Virus record (IMG/VR): IMGVR_UViG_3300047480_000598
Span: 62,001-126,000 of that record
Direction: 5' to 3' (one strand)
DNA: 64,000 bases
DNA from: a virus
A program made the translations under genes and the position numbers. The stretch's first letter is position 1, and the number at the start of each line of letters is the position of its first letter. The notes beneath the pieces are model-generated. The model was not told the DNA's origin. It did not search any database and saw only the letters and a program-made list of their open reading frames with translations. Below, piece by piece: positions 18,601 to 27,700 of this stretch.

Positions 18601-21600
18601 ATAAACGTTATCAAATGCTTGTTCTGCTTGTAATAATAATGAACTATGTACATAATCAGATGCTGCGGTTTTTACAAAATTAATAACATCTAAAGTTTGA
18701 AATAGTTGATTGCTTGTTACTGGGTCTGATTGAATGCGATAATATGCTTCACCTGCAACACTTGATGCAAAGTTTGATCCTGTTACCAGATCGTAACATA
18801 CTGCATCGATAATTAATCCAACATCTCTTGAACATGTTGCAGAGTCATAATTGCTATTATAATTAACGAAATTGTAATTAACATATGCAATTGCTTCTGC
18901 TTTTAAAAACTCTTTGTTTGCTACAATTAGTCGTCGTGCGTTGTAATAACCATCGTCGTATCCTATTGGATCTACGATAGTAACAGGAACAGTTGTAGAC
19001 CCGTCTTCTAAAATATCTTGTGCAGTGATAACATTTGCTCTTACTGACTCTGATGCTATACTTTCGTAATTATTAAACACATATTGTTGTTCTGCAGAGT
19101 TACCAATCGAAGCTTCTACTATATTGTTTGAAACTAAGTTAGGCACAAGTGCTTTAATTCTATTTAATGCAGATATTGTTTTTGGTTTGTCGTTAACAAG
19201 ATTAGTAATAGCTGAATTTGGTGATATATTTGTTGATCGTAATTCATCGCCTACAACTGCTACATGATTTGGTATTATAATCGGTAACACTTCAACAAAT
19301 GTACCAGTTTTAACACTAATAGTGGTATTACCATAAGAAGCAGGAGCTATAGCCGATGTATCTCCAGCTAAAATACCGTCAGTAATTATAGTTAAAAGTG
19401 CAATAGCAGTATCACTTGAACTTTCTTCGGCTACATATGAAGTTTCAATTACTTGAGATGCTATACCTGATGTTAAGCCATTCAATTCTTGATAATTTAT
19501 AATTGGAGGACAATTGTTAATAACATTCGCCACTAAGTTCTTCATATAGTTATATGCAGCAACCGTTTGAGTTATTTGTTGCCCAAAATTACTATTGATA
19601 TAAGAGCTACCTGATGTTGTATAATATGCTTTTGCTGCGTTTGTAACATATTCGTTACCGCCGTGACCTAAATCATAGATAACTGCATCTAATAATATAC
19701 CTACATCTCGTTGACAGAAATTGTAATCGTATGATAGAGAGCCGATCATACTTCCGGAATCGTCACTTAACCCAAATATTAATCCACCTTGTGTTGTGCT
19801 AATAGTAAAATGAGTACTATCGATAACGGTTTTTACAAAGTACTTTGTGTTTGCTGTAACACCGCCGAGTGTTCCGTTAAATTCAATAGGCATATTTGCT
19901 ACTAAATTACTAGTGTCATTAGCAGTAAATTCTCCAGTTGATGCTACTGATGCGCTTATCGAAACTGAATATGTGCTTGTAACCCAGTTGCTAACTTCTT
20001 TCATAATAAACTGTTTATTCATTCTTAGAAGTTCTATAGCATTTGTATTACGATAACCTCTTTCAATTTGAGTACATGCGTATCTTACGGTTCTCCAAGG
20101 TTTATCAATTGTTAATCCGCGGCCCGGATCTCTGTCGTCGACTCCAGTAGGTGCAACATATACTACATTGTTAATAATTCCATAATATTCCCATGAAGGG
20201 TATCCGTTATTAACACGTAGTAGCTGTCCATCTGTTCCAATTGGGAGTCTAGTCGGTCCATTATTCCCAAAGTAATAAGTATCCCCTTCGGTTGTTAGGA
20301 CTGCTGACTCACTACCGGCAGCAAGAAGATTCCAAAATTCTGCTGTTGTATCTTGATCTGGTCTGTTTGTCGATGTTGCTATATGTGCGATGATTGCTAC
20401 ATAACTGTTTGCTCCAAAGAAAACAATGTCTCCTTTGATATAGCTGTCACCGTTAGTCCATGTTACTGCATATCCGGTTGCCGATAATGTTGCAATGTAA
20501 CCCCCTACTAAAGATTCGACAGTTATTATTGCATCATTAATCGGACTTAATCCGCCGAGATCGCTTCCTGAAATTAAGATTGTATCACCAACTTCATAAT
20601 TTGTTCCGGTAGATGAATAGTCTACCGAATAAGATGTTCCGTTTCTAGTAATATCGAATGTCGCACCAGATCCGATACCTGTTAATGTAATACCACTAAT
20701 ATCTGTATACGTAACTGGAGAATTGATCCACTTAAATCCTGAATTTAATTGATGCCAATAAGATGTATTTGGAGGAGTTTGATTTAAATTATCAGTAATA
20801 GAAAGATATGTATATCCTCCAAGTCTTACTACATCTCCAACTTTGTATGTTGTAGAATTATTCCAATCACCGACAAAATTAAATCCTGTAGTGTATAACT
20901 GCCAATCAATAGTTGCAGTTGCACCAGTTGACGGGTTTGAATTAGAATTGTTAGTTTTAGCAATATACGAATATCCACCGTACGTAACAACATCACCGAT
21001 CTGGTAGACGGTTAATGAGTTCCATGAATCTTCAAACTCTAGTCCTTCAACAAATACACTCCATTTAGTGTCGTCAAATGTTGTATCAGAAGTATGATTT
21101 GTAGTGCAAATCCAAGATCCGGATCCGTATTTGACTATATCATTTTCTTTATATCTTACAGAGTCGGTCCATTCTCCGAGATAAACAATGCCATTGTTAA
21201 AATTAGTCCAATAATTTTGGTCATCTTCTAGACCTAATAAGGAAGTTGCAGCAGATGTATGGGCAGTATTACAGAAATAAGTGATTCCTCCGTATACAAC
21301 AAAGTCATTAACTCGATATCTAGTAGTAGTGGTCCAAGATCCGGTCCAGTAAAATGACGACGCTATTAAGTCCCATTTAGAATTTGTTTGAGTCGGTAGG
21401 TCTTGATCTGCTTCTAACCCTAACGTAGTGGTTGCTGCTGACGTGTGTGCTTCGTTTGCTACATATACATTTCCGCCGTACTTAACTTGGTCTCCAACAT
21501 TATAATATGTTGATGTTTCCCAGTCTCCTCTCCAACTTAACCCGTCACTTACTAAGTGCCATTTTGGTGGAATAAAGTCGCCATCTGTAACAAATAACGA

Positions 21601-21735
21601 CGAACTTGTATGGTTTACTACACATATCCATGTTTTACCAGCGTTACTAATAACATCATCTACAACATATGATGTACTAGGAGTCCACTCGCCTTGCCAT
21701 ACAAATTTAATTCGACCTAATCTAAACTCTGCCAT
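9640..21735 (-). CDS. Giant modular tail-fibre protein (4031 aa) with 12 internal repeats
   Basis: Domain order: residues 5-470, seven carbohydrate-binding-module-like repeats (W..ST.Y.VGD.V.YGG..Y), with an inserted GxGY-type module near 338-418. Residues 670-2640 hold twelve copies of a CxRDxGYIxDAxxYDxxxGxN unit. Residues 2675-2850 are a pectin-lyase-like fibre module (GLRNLTMSGLSGD, IRATNGNSSYGTYGVIAEG). Residues 3088-3602 form a beta-propeller of YGNGxFVAI...STDKGTSW Asp-box blades, split by GSGY repeats. The conserved terminal module TSTDQDGNFNVGNLFGVQQ lies near 3892. It is a paralogue of the 2508-residue protein upstream. It is probably a long fibre or baseplate-attached spike that binds surface glycans. 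The ATG at 21735 has an AGAGGAATTT ribosome site. Confidence 0.85.
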   Translation of the reverse strand: MAEFRLGRIKFVWQGEWTPSTSYVVDDVISNAGKTWICVVNHTSSSLFVTDGDFIPPKWHLVSDGLSWRGDWETSTYYNVGDQVKYGGNVYVANEAHTSAATTTLGLEADQDLPTQTNSKWDLIASSFYWTGSWTTTTRYRVNDFVVYGGITYFCNTAHTSAATSLLGLEDDQNYWTNFNNGIVYLGEWTDSVRYKENDIVKYGSGSWICTTNHTSDTTFDDTKWSVFVEGLEFEDSWNSLTVYQIGDVVTYGGYSYIAKTNNSNSNPSTGATATIDWQLYTTGFNFVGDWNNSTTYKVGDVVRLGGYTYLSITDNLNQTPPNTSYWHQLNSGFKWINSPVTYTDISGITLTGIGSGATFDITRNGTSYSVDYSSTGTNYEVGDTILISGSDLGGLSPINDAIITVESLVGGYIATLSATGYAVTWTNGDSYIKGDIVFFGANSYVAIIAHIATSTNRPDQDTTAEFWNLLAAGSESAVLTTEGDTYYFGNNGPTRLPIGTDGQLLRVNNGYPSWEYYGIINNVVYVAPTGVDDRDPGRGLTIDKPWRTVRYACTQIERGYRNTNAIELLRMNKQFIMKEVSNWVTSTYSVSISASVASTGEFTANDTSNLVANMPIEFNGTLGGVTANTKYFVKTVIDSTHFTISTTQGGLIFGLSDDSGSMIGSLSYDYNFCQRDVGILLDAVIYDLGHGGNEYVTNAAKAYYTTSGSSYINSNFGQQITQTVAAYNYMKNLVANVINNCPPIINYQELNGLTSGIASQVIETSYVAEESSSDTAIALLTIITDGILAGDTSAIAPASYGNTTISVKTGTFVEVLPIIIPNHVAVVGDELRSTNISPNSAITNLVNDKPKTISALNRIKALVPNLVSNNIVEASIGNSAEQQYVFNNYESIASESVRANVITAQDILEDGSTTVPVTIVDPIGYDDGYYNARRLIVANKEFLKAEAIAYVNYNFVNYNSNYDSATCSRDVGLIIDAVCYDLVTGSNFASSVAGEAYYRIQSDPVTSNQLFQTLDVINFVKTAASDYVHSSLLLQAEQAFDNVYNILENGLTAVPVYVWPDNGTSDATSVADALALQTNRATLISGVTTYLSSTSPYDAVWAGLSTEQQAKCARDTGYIIDAITYDVQYGGNYQSIVAGLAYYSFGVLEIASGEKAATIAAYNQLGGLMKTYTSGTADTSIDALVTIITGIINTGSAPAITYPSASAESIAVQSTLSSLQSAKSSIQASTISYITATYNGLSYDTVACARDVGYIVDALEYDLTYGGNLATQIAARAYYSKGDFVEPLTEKKAALATQLRLRNIISDIAQGVLITKTSGNALSQDDSGTAGSSGAGTFAQSRIIDMYNTIKTGNNPIPVLPNTTNVLSNKVTALTSILARKSQIQTIGINWVTTNYPLLQFDQTLCSRDIGYIVEALAYDMVFDSNFLTQWSALSYYRGLTSTGVVISDQKEETIGLMFAIGLAVLDASGGTDSITTSLNAMTSIIANGLTAVPTFNLPVPTGGTGNAFTAGYYDAARLVLLNKAFLKAEITAWINVQIAGPIAPFSGFVYDQATCERDVGYIVDALHYDLTYGGNLATQIAARSYYSNGVLVETGEEAQALAVWAYVKTIIDDIVKGLSITKSSGNLETQITAGSAGSAGAATFAQNRIQELYDTIDTGIEPTTVSPDITWVHAAFSNANTAIQAEKTLIKTTVTNWINSTYPELIYNEITCQRDIGFIVDAVCYDMMFGSNFLSCWNAMSYHRALTSTGVVLAQQLQPTLGTIGVVGSFVKELAYETSGYVGNIVNADWVEVSTNTIYDIINNGLNSTPNEIITDPADLDVNYENARTQLANNYAFIKADVSKYIENNYSSVWTALGATGQASCQRDVGYILDAIRYDLTYGGNTQSLIAGSAYWSGIVRTINSTELTATLAAYTHLKSIIDDIAKKLAVTPQAGNSTLQVLSGTGGNAGSATFAQDRVQDVIDWITNGTSPSTISPTLPTDNASTLAYELMQARKTEVQNDALGYVQKFFQSMSYDEDVCYRDVGYMVDAIMYDMLFKSNVAAITVGRSYYRAIDSAEIVISNQKHASLGLVKFLKYKLKGYAVGGAISKASTVIDDIIGTIDGGAVPRFLWPDFTGIDAENFAAAKLIFENKKFIQAETLKYINDNYPAVVYDHLTCARDVGYIVDSIRYDMTYGGNFATRQAGISYYSKLTDALQIDTNDKTATLAAYGNLKTIVQDIANGGLSSYTPLQTNTSYIIGTSGDATSATVVGSLIDGITTTINSGIASAPAETLPSTSWVATNLVTQATALISAKSTVQTAVTSYIEINYPNLNYDSTTCERDVGYIIDAVAYDMMLGSNFRSIKSGMAYYQAQASKVLDDQKRATLNAFRFLKDELKDIVVSDSDALASVNENMTIVLNILDKGVGETPDVNGSVTYLNNLGNTYAVEVLRANKQFLENEATAWIKNTFTGIVISTSSTTSVLTTSSAHNLTVGDPVIFPNNVISTSATSSSSVGNLITLLSTTGIITGSKITFTNGTLGNLVAGTVYYVKTVENTTQITVSASYNGSVFDPGTSTSVVTATIGDILGGLDFGIQYYVKTTPSSTTLTLTDTINGTSTLTVTTDTGAAVIVYSFDEVSCKRDMGEYVLALVDDLQLPGNHKGTHAALLYNNAVSGSEASDMFWVSNASGLRNLTMSGLSGDLTELNDFGTRRPTAGAYVALNPGFGPFDSRVWVTSRSHYSQNCTMFGAGCSGAKIDAALHRYGNKSMVKNDFTTIISDGIGVWCTGEDSLTELVSVFNYYGYSGYLAELGGRIRATNGNSSYGTYGVIAEGVDVHEVPLYATVDNRYNQAQATLVITDGVTEIHRVEFGNAGTTYTNVSYTLSGAGYNAAATGDEFRDGAVFETRIIDLNDDNGVGGTSYATQSNAAQTGDTTSITIAATDTALTNSYNGMRVQLTAGTGAGQYANILTYSGGSKIATVYKDSFTSITVTSTTDTGDYVNVASNATLYVDMPIYFTGTTFGNITANTLYYVKALNGTTQFTISTIAGGTAVNVTTGTGSMTLLAAGWDHVIPGRTIENALDLTTQYIIEPTINYTAPGYRATARTLSSTAAWKDITYGDSKYLAIAGSGQSTTYSTTGTTWATAGSLSASASWTDVVYGGGEGAVATVTIGGLGGQGAVLQAVLGVPNTTGAATDDQVASVTVINGGAGYTTPPVIVFTSVSGGTGAVATCAVLNGEIVSVTVTIPGSGYNAAPTVAAVTDRVTIATSVDWGRNYFSTPSVTVSDPFTGSAWSSGGVVTLNQTIYYVNTGVKHWYTVTTGGTFTTTGPIHTSGSASNGTAVLLYIGTTAILTPTLENAGVKTLTITNSGKGYTTTPTVTILDTGARYVAIATGSSDNCYTTSAGVLAGSAWTAGSALPASDFVSLTYGNGVYVAVGGTNSAASSTNGSTWTGRSIPTLGSGTYSAVVYGNGTFVAISTGNLVTAVSSNGNSWTAGGNLPTSTTWSSIAYGNGRFVAIESGGRNVAISTDKGTSWVAATPGLPSSQTWNKVSYGQGLFLAVSSGGSVAATSPDGINWTVRALSSSSNWISAQFGNTNDTPVWVAISNTSGTVACSIKTGAQALGRVKVSSGVVTEVRMIEPGSGYPTGTVTAATGGATDSITVSDTTNLIDSQPIEFTGCSSAGLVENITYYVIGSTIVTDTSFKVSATAGSSTPVNLTTVTGLSGTYRAGPIFTVTDPNKVKSAAFRVRMGDGALGNPSFSNRGTDMTTATAEPNGDGYADLYQPSSFINVEGLYDIPEAGANVEFDSLPGVYFKLVTITNELGSLGSKTATFQINPALSVLQAPVHGDRVTARIKYSQVRLTGHDFLYIGTGGKERTNYPNVDISTAIQANQTVYSAGGRVFFTSTDQDGNFNVGNLFGVQQATGTATLNASAFNLSGLNSLQLGSVELGVGSAIITQFSTDPFFTADSDSIVPTQRAIKSYITSQIGGGQSSLNVNTLTSGIVYIAGNSISTTTGEAINVTTKMNFTGGIDGSPVALGFFMQR
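13850..19730 (-). repeat. Twelve tandem CxRDxGYIxDAxxYD protein repeats in two alternating types
   Basis: Motif cores lie near 19715, 18820, 18391, 17978, 17500, 17057, 16580, 16120, 15650, 15240, 14755 and 13855; the last is degenerate. Spacing is about 410-485 nt except at the two ends. Type A ends YGGN (for example cores 4, 6, 8, 10) and type B ends xSNF or xSNV (cores 5, 7, 9, 11). They alternate, giving a dimer period of about 920 nt. Cores 4 and 6 are almost identical in protein sequence. Confidence 0.85.
20300..21720 (-). repeat. Seven CBM5/12-like repeats at the N-terminus of the giant fibre
   Basis: Each unit of about 45-60 residues follows W-x-G-x-W...Y-x-V-G-D-x-V-x-Y-G-G-x-x-Y, then HTS or a similar turn and a W near the end. 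Examples are FYWTGSWTTTTRYRVND and FNFVGDWNNSTTYKVGD. The pattern resembles chitin-binding type-3 modules. The 2508-residue paralogue also has seven. Confidence 0.7.
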
Positions 21736-21756
21736 TTTTAAATTCCTCTGATATTA

Positions 21757-21764
21757 TATTTATC
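21757..21764 (-). promoter_or_regulatory. Late promoter variant GATAAATA
   Basis: The minus strand reads GATAAATA 22 nt upstream of the ATG of the 4031-residue fibre gene, the usual spacing for late promoters in this window. The first base deviates from the T4 consensus TATAAATA, but the same variant occurs before two other structural genes here. Confidence 0.65.
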
Positions 21765-21799
21765 TTAGTTAAAATCTTGTACTTTATTTGGTAACCTGT

Positions 21800-24700
21800 T
21801 TACCTACGATTCCATGTCTTCATAAAGTACGACATTGCCATACCGTCACCGTCCCATCCTGCAAATTCTCCTTGCATTCTTGCCATAACTGGAATATTCA
21901 CTACCCAGCCCGCTGACCCTTCAGGAATAGTACTTCTAATCTTATCTGCACCACCAACTACAACAGTACCAGCAATTAACTGTCCAGTAAACGTATTAGA
22001 TCCACCTTGTGATAGACGACTAGTTAAGTACGCTTTAATTGCTCTTTGTGTTGGAATAATATTATTACTATTAGCAATAAATGTTGTATCTGTACTAAAT
22101 TGTCGAACAACAACACTTGATCCTCCAACTGCTATGCCACCTAATGATAATGTTTCTAATCCAGTTAACCCAAATTGTGTTGCACTTAAAGTTACAATGC
22201 CAGTTGCTTGTTCGACTCCGAACAAGTCTCCAACTTTAAAGTTTCCGTCTTGATCTGTACTTGTATAAAAAACACGACCAAAATTTACTTCAACTGCTTG
22301 ATCTTGTGGTGCTAATACAGTATCTTCGGGTAAGTTTGGATAATTTGACTGTATTGCATTTCCATAACCGACATTTAAGAAATCATGTCCAGTTAGTCGA
22401 CATTGACTATATTTGGTTCTAATAATTAATGCTGCTTCATGTTCAGGGCTTTTTGCAACAGTCATCTCTGGAGATATTTCGATATTTGCCATAATATTCG
22501 GAGCCATAGTTCCATAAACTGGAGTTGCACGAGTGACTTTGTAAACAGTGCTATTGTCAGCAATTACTAAATTGTCACCTGGTGACGGTAATGCCGATAA
22601 ATTTTTAACAATTAATCTTAATCCTGACTGGAACGTATCTGCATATCCGCCACCGTTGATTGTTACTATTGTAGAATTAGTGTTATAATCTTGGCCTTTG
22701 TTAATAAATGTAGGATTAGCAAGAACCCCTTTTCCTATCCTCACTGATGTAGTTACACTTAATGTTATGTTAGGATCAGTAATTGTAACTGATGGCGCTG
22801 TTGAATAATTTGATCCAGGTTCAAACATAGTGATAGAATCAATAGTACCCGATGTTACGTTGACTCTTCCTTTTGTAGTCGATCCGGCTTTGATAATACT
22901 TCCTGATGTTGTTCCTCCAATTGCTACAAAAATACCATCATTAGTTGTTGGATCTAATCCAAACACAACATTATTAAAAGAACTGCTATCAATAGACCGG
23001 AGTGTCCATGAATAACCATCTTCTGTAGTATATGCATTTCCTGAAGAACTACTGCCTGCAACAAATATTCCTTGTCCGTATACGATTCTATCAACTCCTA
23101 ATATAGTATAAGGAGATTCATTCCAAGTAACACCGTCAGAACTATATGCCGGACTTACATTATCTGAGCTTGCTACAGAAACAAACAAACTGTTACCGTA
23201 CGACACACTTGCCCATGTAGACGAACTCGGCATAGTCGAACTGACCCAATTAATGCCATCTGTGCTGTATGCCGCTGTTGTTGTACCTGATGCTACAGCA
23301 ACAAATCGGCCTCTGCCGTAAGTTAATCCAGTCCATGTTGCAGAAGGTAAACTTGCTCCGTTGTTCCATGTTTTTCCGTAATCTGTAGAATATGCAGACT
23401 TATTAGTTCCTGTTGCTATTGCTACAAATTTACCATTCCCATATACAACATGCGACCATGTTGATGCCGACGGCATTGTAGTTGATTTCCACCCTTCTCC
23501 ATTGTTTATAGAATAAAGTGCAGTTGTAGAAGTCATACCTCCGGATGAGATAATAACCCATCGACCGTCCCCAAAAGCAATTCCTGACCACGTGTTAGAG
23601 GACGGTAATGACATTGAATCCCATGTATTACCCCCATCATCAGAAATTCCTGCAATTGCATTGCCATCCGGAACTGCAATAAATTTCTGATTTCCGTATG
23701 CAATGTAACTCCAGGATGTTCCTAATGCCGCAGTATTAATTGTTTTGTTTGTTTGACTAAATGACGGTTTAGTATAGGAAATTCTTGGTTCAACATAATA
23801 AACTGCCGAATTATCTAATTGAGTTTCGATAGAAGTTCCCGGATGTATGTGATCCCATCCTACTGCTGCAATATTCATCGACCCTGTATCTGTTTTTAAT
23901 GTAATAGGAGATCCGCCTAATGAAGAGCTAACAGTAAATGTTGTTGGACTATCGATTGTCTTAACATAATAGTTTGTTCCTTTTGTTACATCACCGAATA
24001 AGCTAGTTGAATATGTACCATTCATCGATCCGTAACCAATCGAAATACTAGTCTTAGTGTTAGTGCTGACTCCCTCCATGCTTCCGGATCCGTTTGACAA
24101 CTCGGTCGGAAGTGGAGTCGTTCTAACTAATACATCACAAACTGATGTTGACAAGTTAACAGCTGATCCGCCCGGAGAGACGCTAATAGTAAATGTCGTC
24201 TCATCATTAATAGCAAGAATGTAATATGTAATTCCTGTCGTGATTCCGCCGGTAGTCTTTCCGATAAATTGGATCGGATTGTTGGCAATAAATCCAGAAG
24301 TTGAATCAACTGTAATTAGATTAGTTATTGTTTCGGTAGAAGTTGCTGCTGTTTCGATTAACGAACCTACTACAGTAAAGTTACCTGAATTTATAACTTT
24401 GTTAATGTAGTATACTGTGTCTGCAACAATATTTCCAAATACAGTTCCTGTAAATTTAATGGGATTTAATGGAACTAATTGGGTTGTCGACGATGTAGTT
24501 AGATAATTGGTCCCTGTTGCTGTACCGGTTACGGTTACAGTCACTAACGATGACGAAATAGTAAATTTTGATGGGCTAACAACTTCATTGATATAATAGG
24601 TCGTTCCTACACTTAACCCTCCGATAGATACTCCGGTAAATGTTATAGGCATAGTTATTTGCATATTAGAAGTAGATCCAGCTAGATAATTATTATACCC

Positions 24701-27700
24701 AGGGAAGGTCATAGTCATTGACCCTGTTCCGCTGTTTAATAGCCAAACATTACCAAATATTTCAGTACTAATATTAAATGTAGTAGTATCTAAAATCTCT
24801 TTTACATAATATGTAAAATCAGTAGTAACGCCGCCATACACTGATCCTGAAAATCTAATAGGCATATTAATTGTTAACTTTGCAGTATTATCTACAGTCA
24901 TCGTATTAGTTGATCCGCCGATAACTGTGGTCACAGTTAATGAATCTAACCCTGTAGTAGTAACATTGGTATTATAATATGTCGGAATAAACTGAACTAT
25001 TTGATTTAGATATAATGTACTTGTAGTATAACCAGGATTTAAAGTTAGTATTCCGGTTGTATTATCTGTAGAAATTACATTTAAAATCGAAAATGATTCT
25101 TTTAAAATAGATGCAGTCTTAGTTACTGCATCATCAAATGAAGAAATATAGCCATATTGTCCTGCACCGGTACCTGATTCAATAAACAACCTCATACCGA
25201 TATAGTTAGTTTCAGTATTTGTATCCGATCCTGCTAATAAAATACTTAAATCGTCGCCGCCTTGTGCGTTGTTAGACGACACTAAGTAACCACGACCGCC
25301 GACTCCGGTTCCTGTGTCAGTTATACGAGTTTCAAATACTGCATTTGATCGAGTTTCGTCCCCTAATAAATCAGCTCCAATTCCCGAACCAGTTACAGTA
25401 AAGTTAGCATTACTAGTAAATTGATTCGTTTTAGTTTCTAAATAAAATGTAGGATCATCGGTTAGTTGAACTTGTGATCCGTACACTCTACTACTTCCTG
25501 TAAGTCCTGATTTACCTCGAGGGTATATGCGTACTTGTAAGTTATTATTTAGAGCAATCTTATCATAAACCGTCATCCATATTCTGTACCATCCGTTTGT
25601 AAGCTCTAACTTATCGTATGTCTTTGGAAGAGCACCGTTCGAATCGATTGCTGCACTTAAATCTCCTGTAGAAAAATTATAAGTTAAGGTAGTAGTAGCA
25701 GTAGTATCCCCACTAAAAATTGCACTAATGTCAATCGATGACGAGGTTCCTTGCTTTACATAAATGCTAATTGTATAACTTTGATTACTATTTGTAGGTA
25801 CTGTTCCACTTACACTAACATCTAAAATTGCCGAACCTGCAAGAGAAGTAACTGTTAAATAACAATCGTTAGTCCCGTCTGCTCCGCCAAATGTACTTCC
25901 TGGAATTCTTAATTCATTACCAGTAACATACCCACTTCCTCCATTATTAACAACCGCAGTATATCCTGTACTACCAACAGTAATATCAAAAGTTGCATTA
26001 ACCCCCGACCCGGATATGTTTAAAGTTTCAATATTAGTATATTCTCCCCCGGGTGGTAAAACATTGATATTTTGATAAATGTAACTAGCATCAGTACTCG
26101 ATGTTGTTCCTGTTAGAGTCCAGGCATCAGTCTCGTTAAACGGAGATGTTGAATTTTTTTGAATTACTACGTTACCGTCGGTACTCCATGATGTAAAAAT
26201 ATTACTATTTTTTATAAGATTTGTTGTTTGTTCAATATAGTTTGAACCTGCATTTACATATTCAATAGACAATAGTTCAGCAGATGACCCGAAAGCACTT
26301 TGAACACTCGCTTGTACTTGAGCTGATCTATTATCAATTAAACCGGTAATTGGAACTTCGGTATCATCATATCCTTCGGCAATAACGCCATATGTACCAT
26401 AAGAGCTGTTACCGTTTGTTGCACGAATACGACCGCCGTTTTCTGCAAAATAACCTGCATAGTTGTAATAAGAGAATACAGAAACACATTCAGTTAACGA
26501 CTGTGTACCGGTGCACCAAACTCCCACTCCGTCGGAAAGAATTTGTGTGTAATCGTTAGCGACCATTGAACGATTGCCACCGTTATGTAATGTTCCATCA
26601 ATCTTCATACCGGCACAACCGATACCAAAAGTTGTTACATTTTGACAATACGGGCTTCTATTAATAATCCATGCTCTAGTATCATCCGGTCCTGTTCCAG
26701 GATCTAAACTTGTGTAAGATCCACCAGTCGGTCTACGGGTCGTAAAAGTATTAGGGCTGCTTAATGAGCCTGCTAATCCAGTTAATGTCATATTACGAAT
26801 ACCTGTCGCATTTCTCATATAGAACATATCTTTTAAGCAGTCACCAGCATATACTGTCATATTTCCGATGCCAGACGTTAAGGTAACAGGGTCACCGCCT
26901 TCGGTTAAAGAAATCGTAACAGTCTTGTTAATAATTGATGCAACATAATAGGTCACTCCGAGATTAATTCCGCCAAAATCGTCATTAATACTCGATGCCG
27001 AAAATTGTATTGGCATTCCTACTTCTAATCCTACGACTGATAAGAATGTAAATCGATTTGTTAACGAACTACATGATTTAGTAAGAGTAGTAAATCTTGT
27101 TATAGGTTCTACTACTGCGCCTCTTAACTCGTCTCCTACTAATGCGGTATTATCCGGAATGACAATTGGTAATTCTTCAGAAAATGTACCAGTCTTAACA
27201 AAAATAGTTGCAGTTGCTCCGATATTAATTCTAGGAAGTTTTTCAGTAGTTGCATGTTCAATAGAAAAAATTACTAGATCCAACAATGTAGATATTTCAG
27301 TGTAGGAATTAACTTCGCTAACAATTGATAGATTTTTATTCTGAGGGACTATAAATTCCGGAAGATCGTACATAAACTCCCAACTTTCAATAGCATCCGG
27401 AGTGTCAGTATTATCATCAATTAAACTTGTAAAATAACCGTCTAAGTAATATACAACGTCTCCTGTTTGATATGTAGTTCCTGAATCCCATAGAATATTT
27501 TCGTTTTGATAACTTATAGTAGGATCAGTATTATCTAAAATAAATTCAATTAACAACTTTAATCTTTGTAATGATGCAACAATATATGGTTGAGCAGCAT
27601 CGGTTGCGTCATTAAAAAATGTAGTAGTGCTATTTTCTTTAAAATATGCTTTTGTAGCAGTAATAATTCTACTGTTACTTCCTCGAACAATATCATGAGA

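Noticed and set aside
13850-19730. CRISPR-like regular repeats
   Set aside because: The periodicity of 410-485 nt with diverged DNA is protein-repeat structure within one long reading frame.
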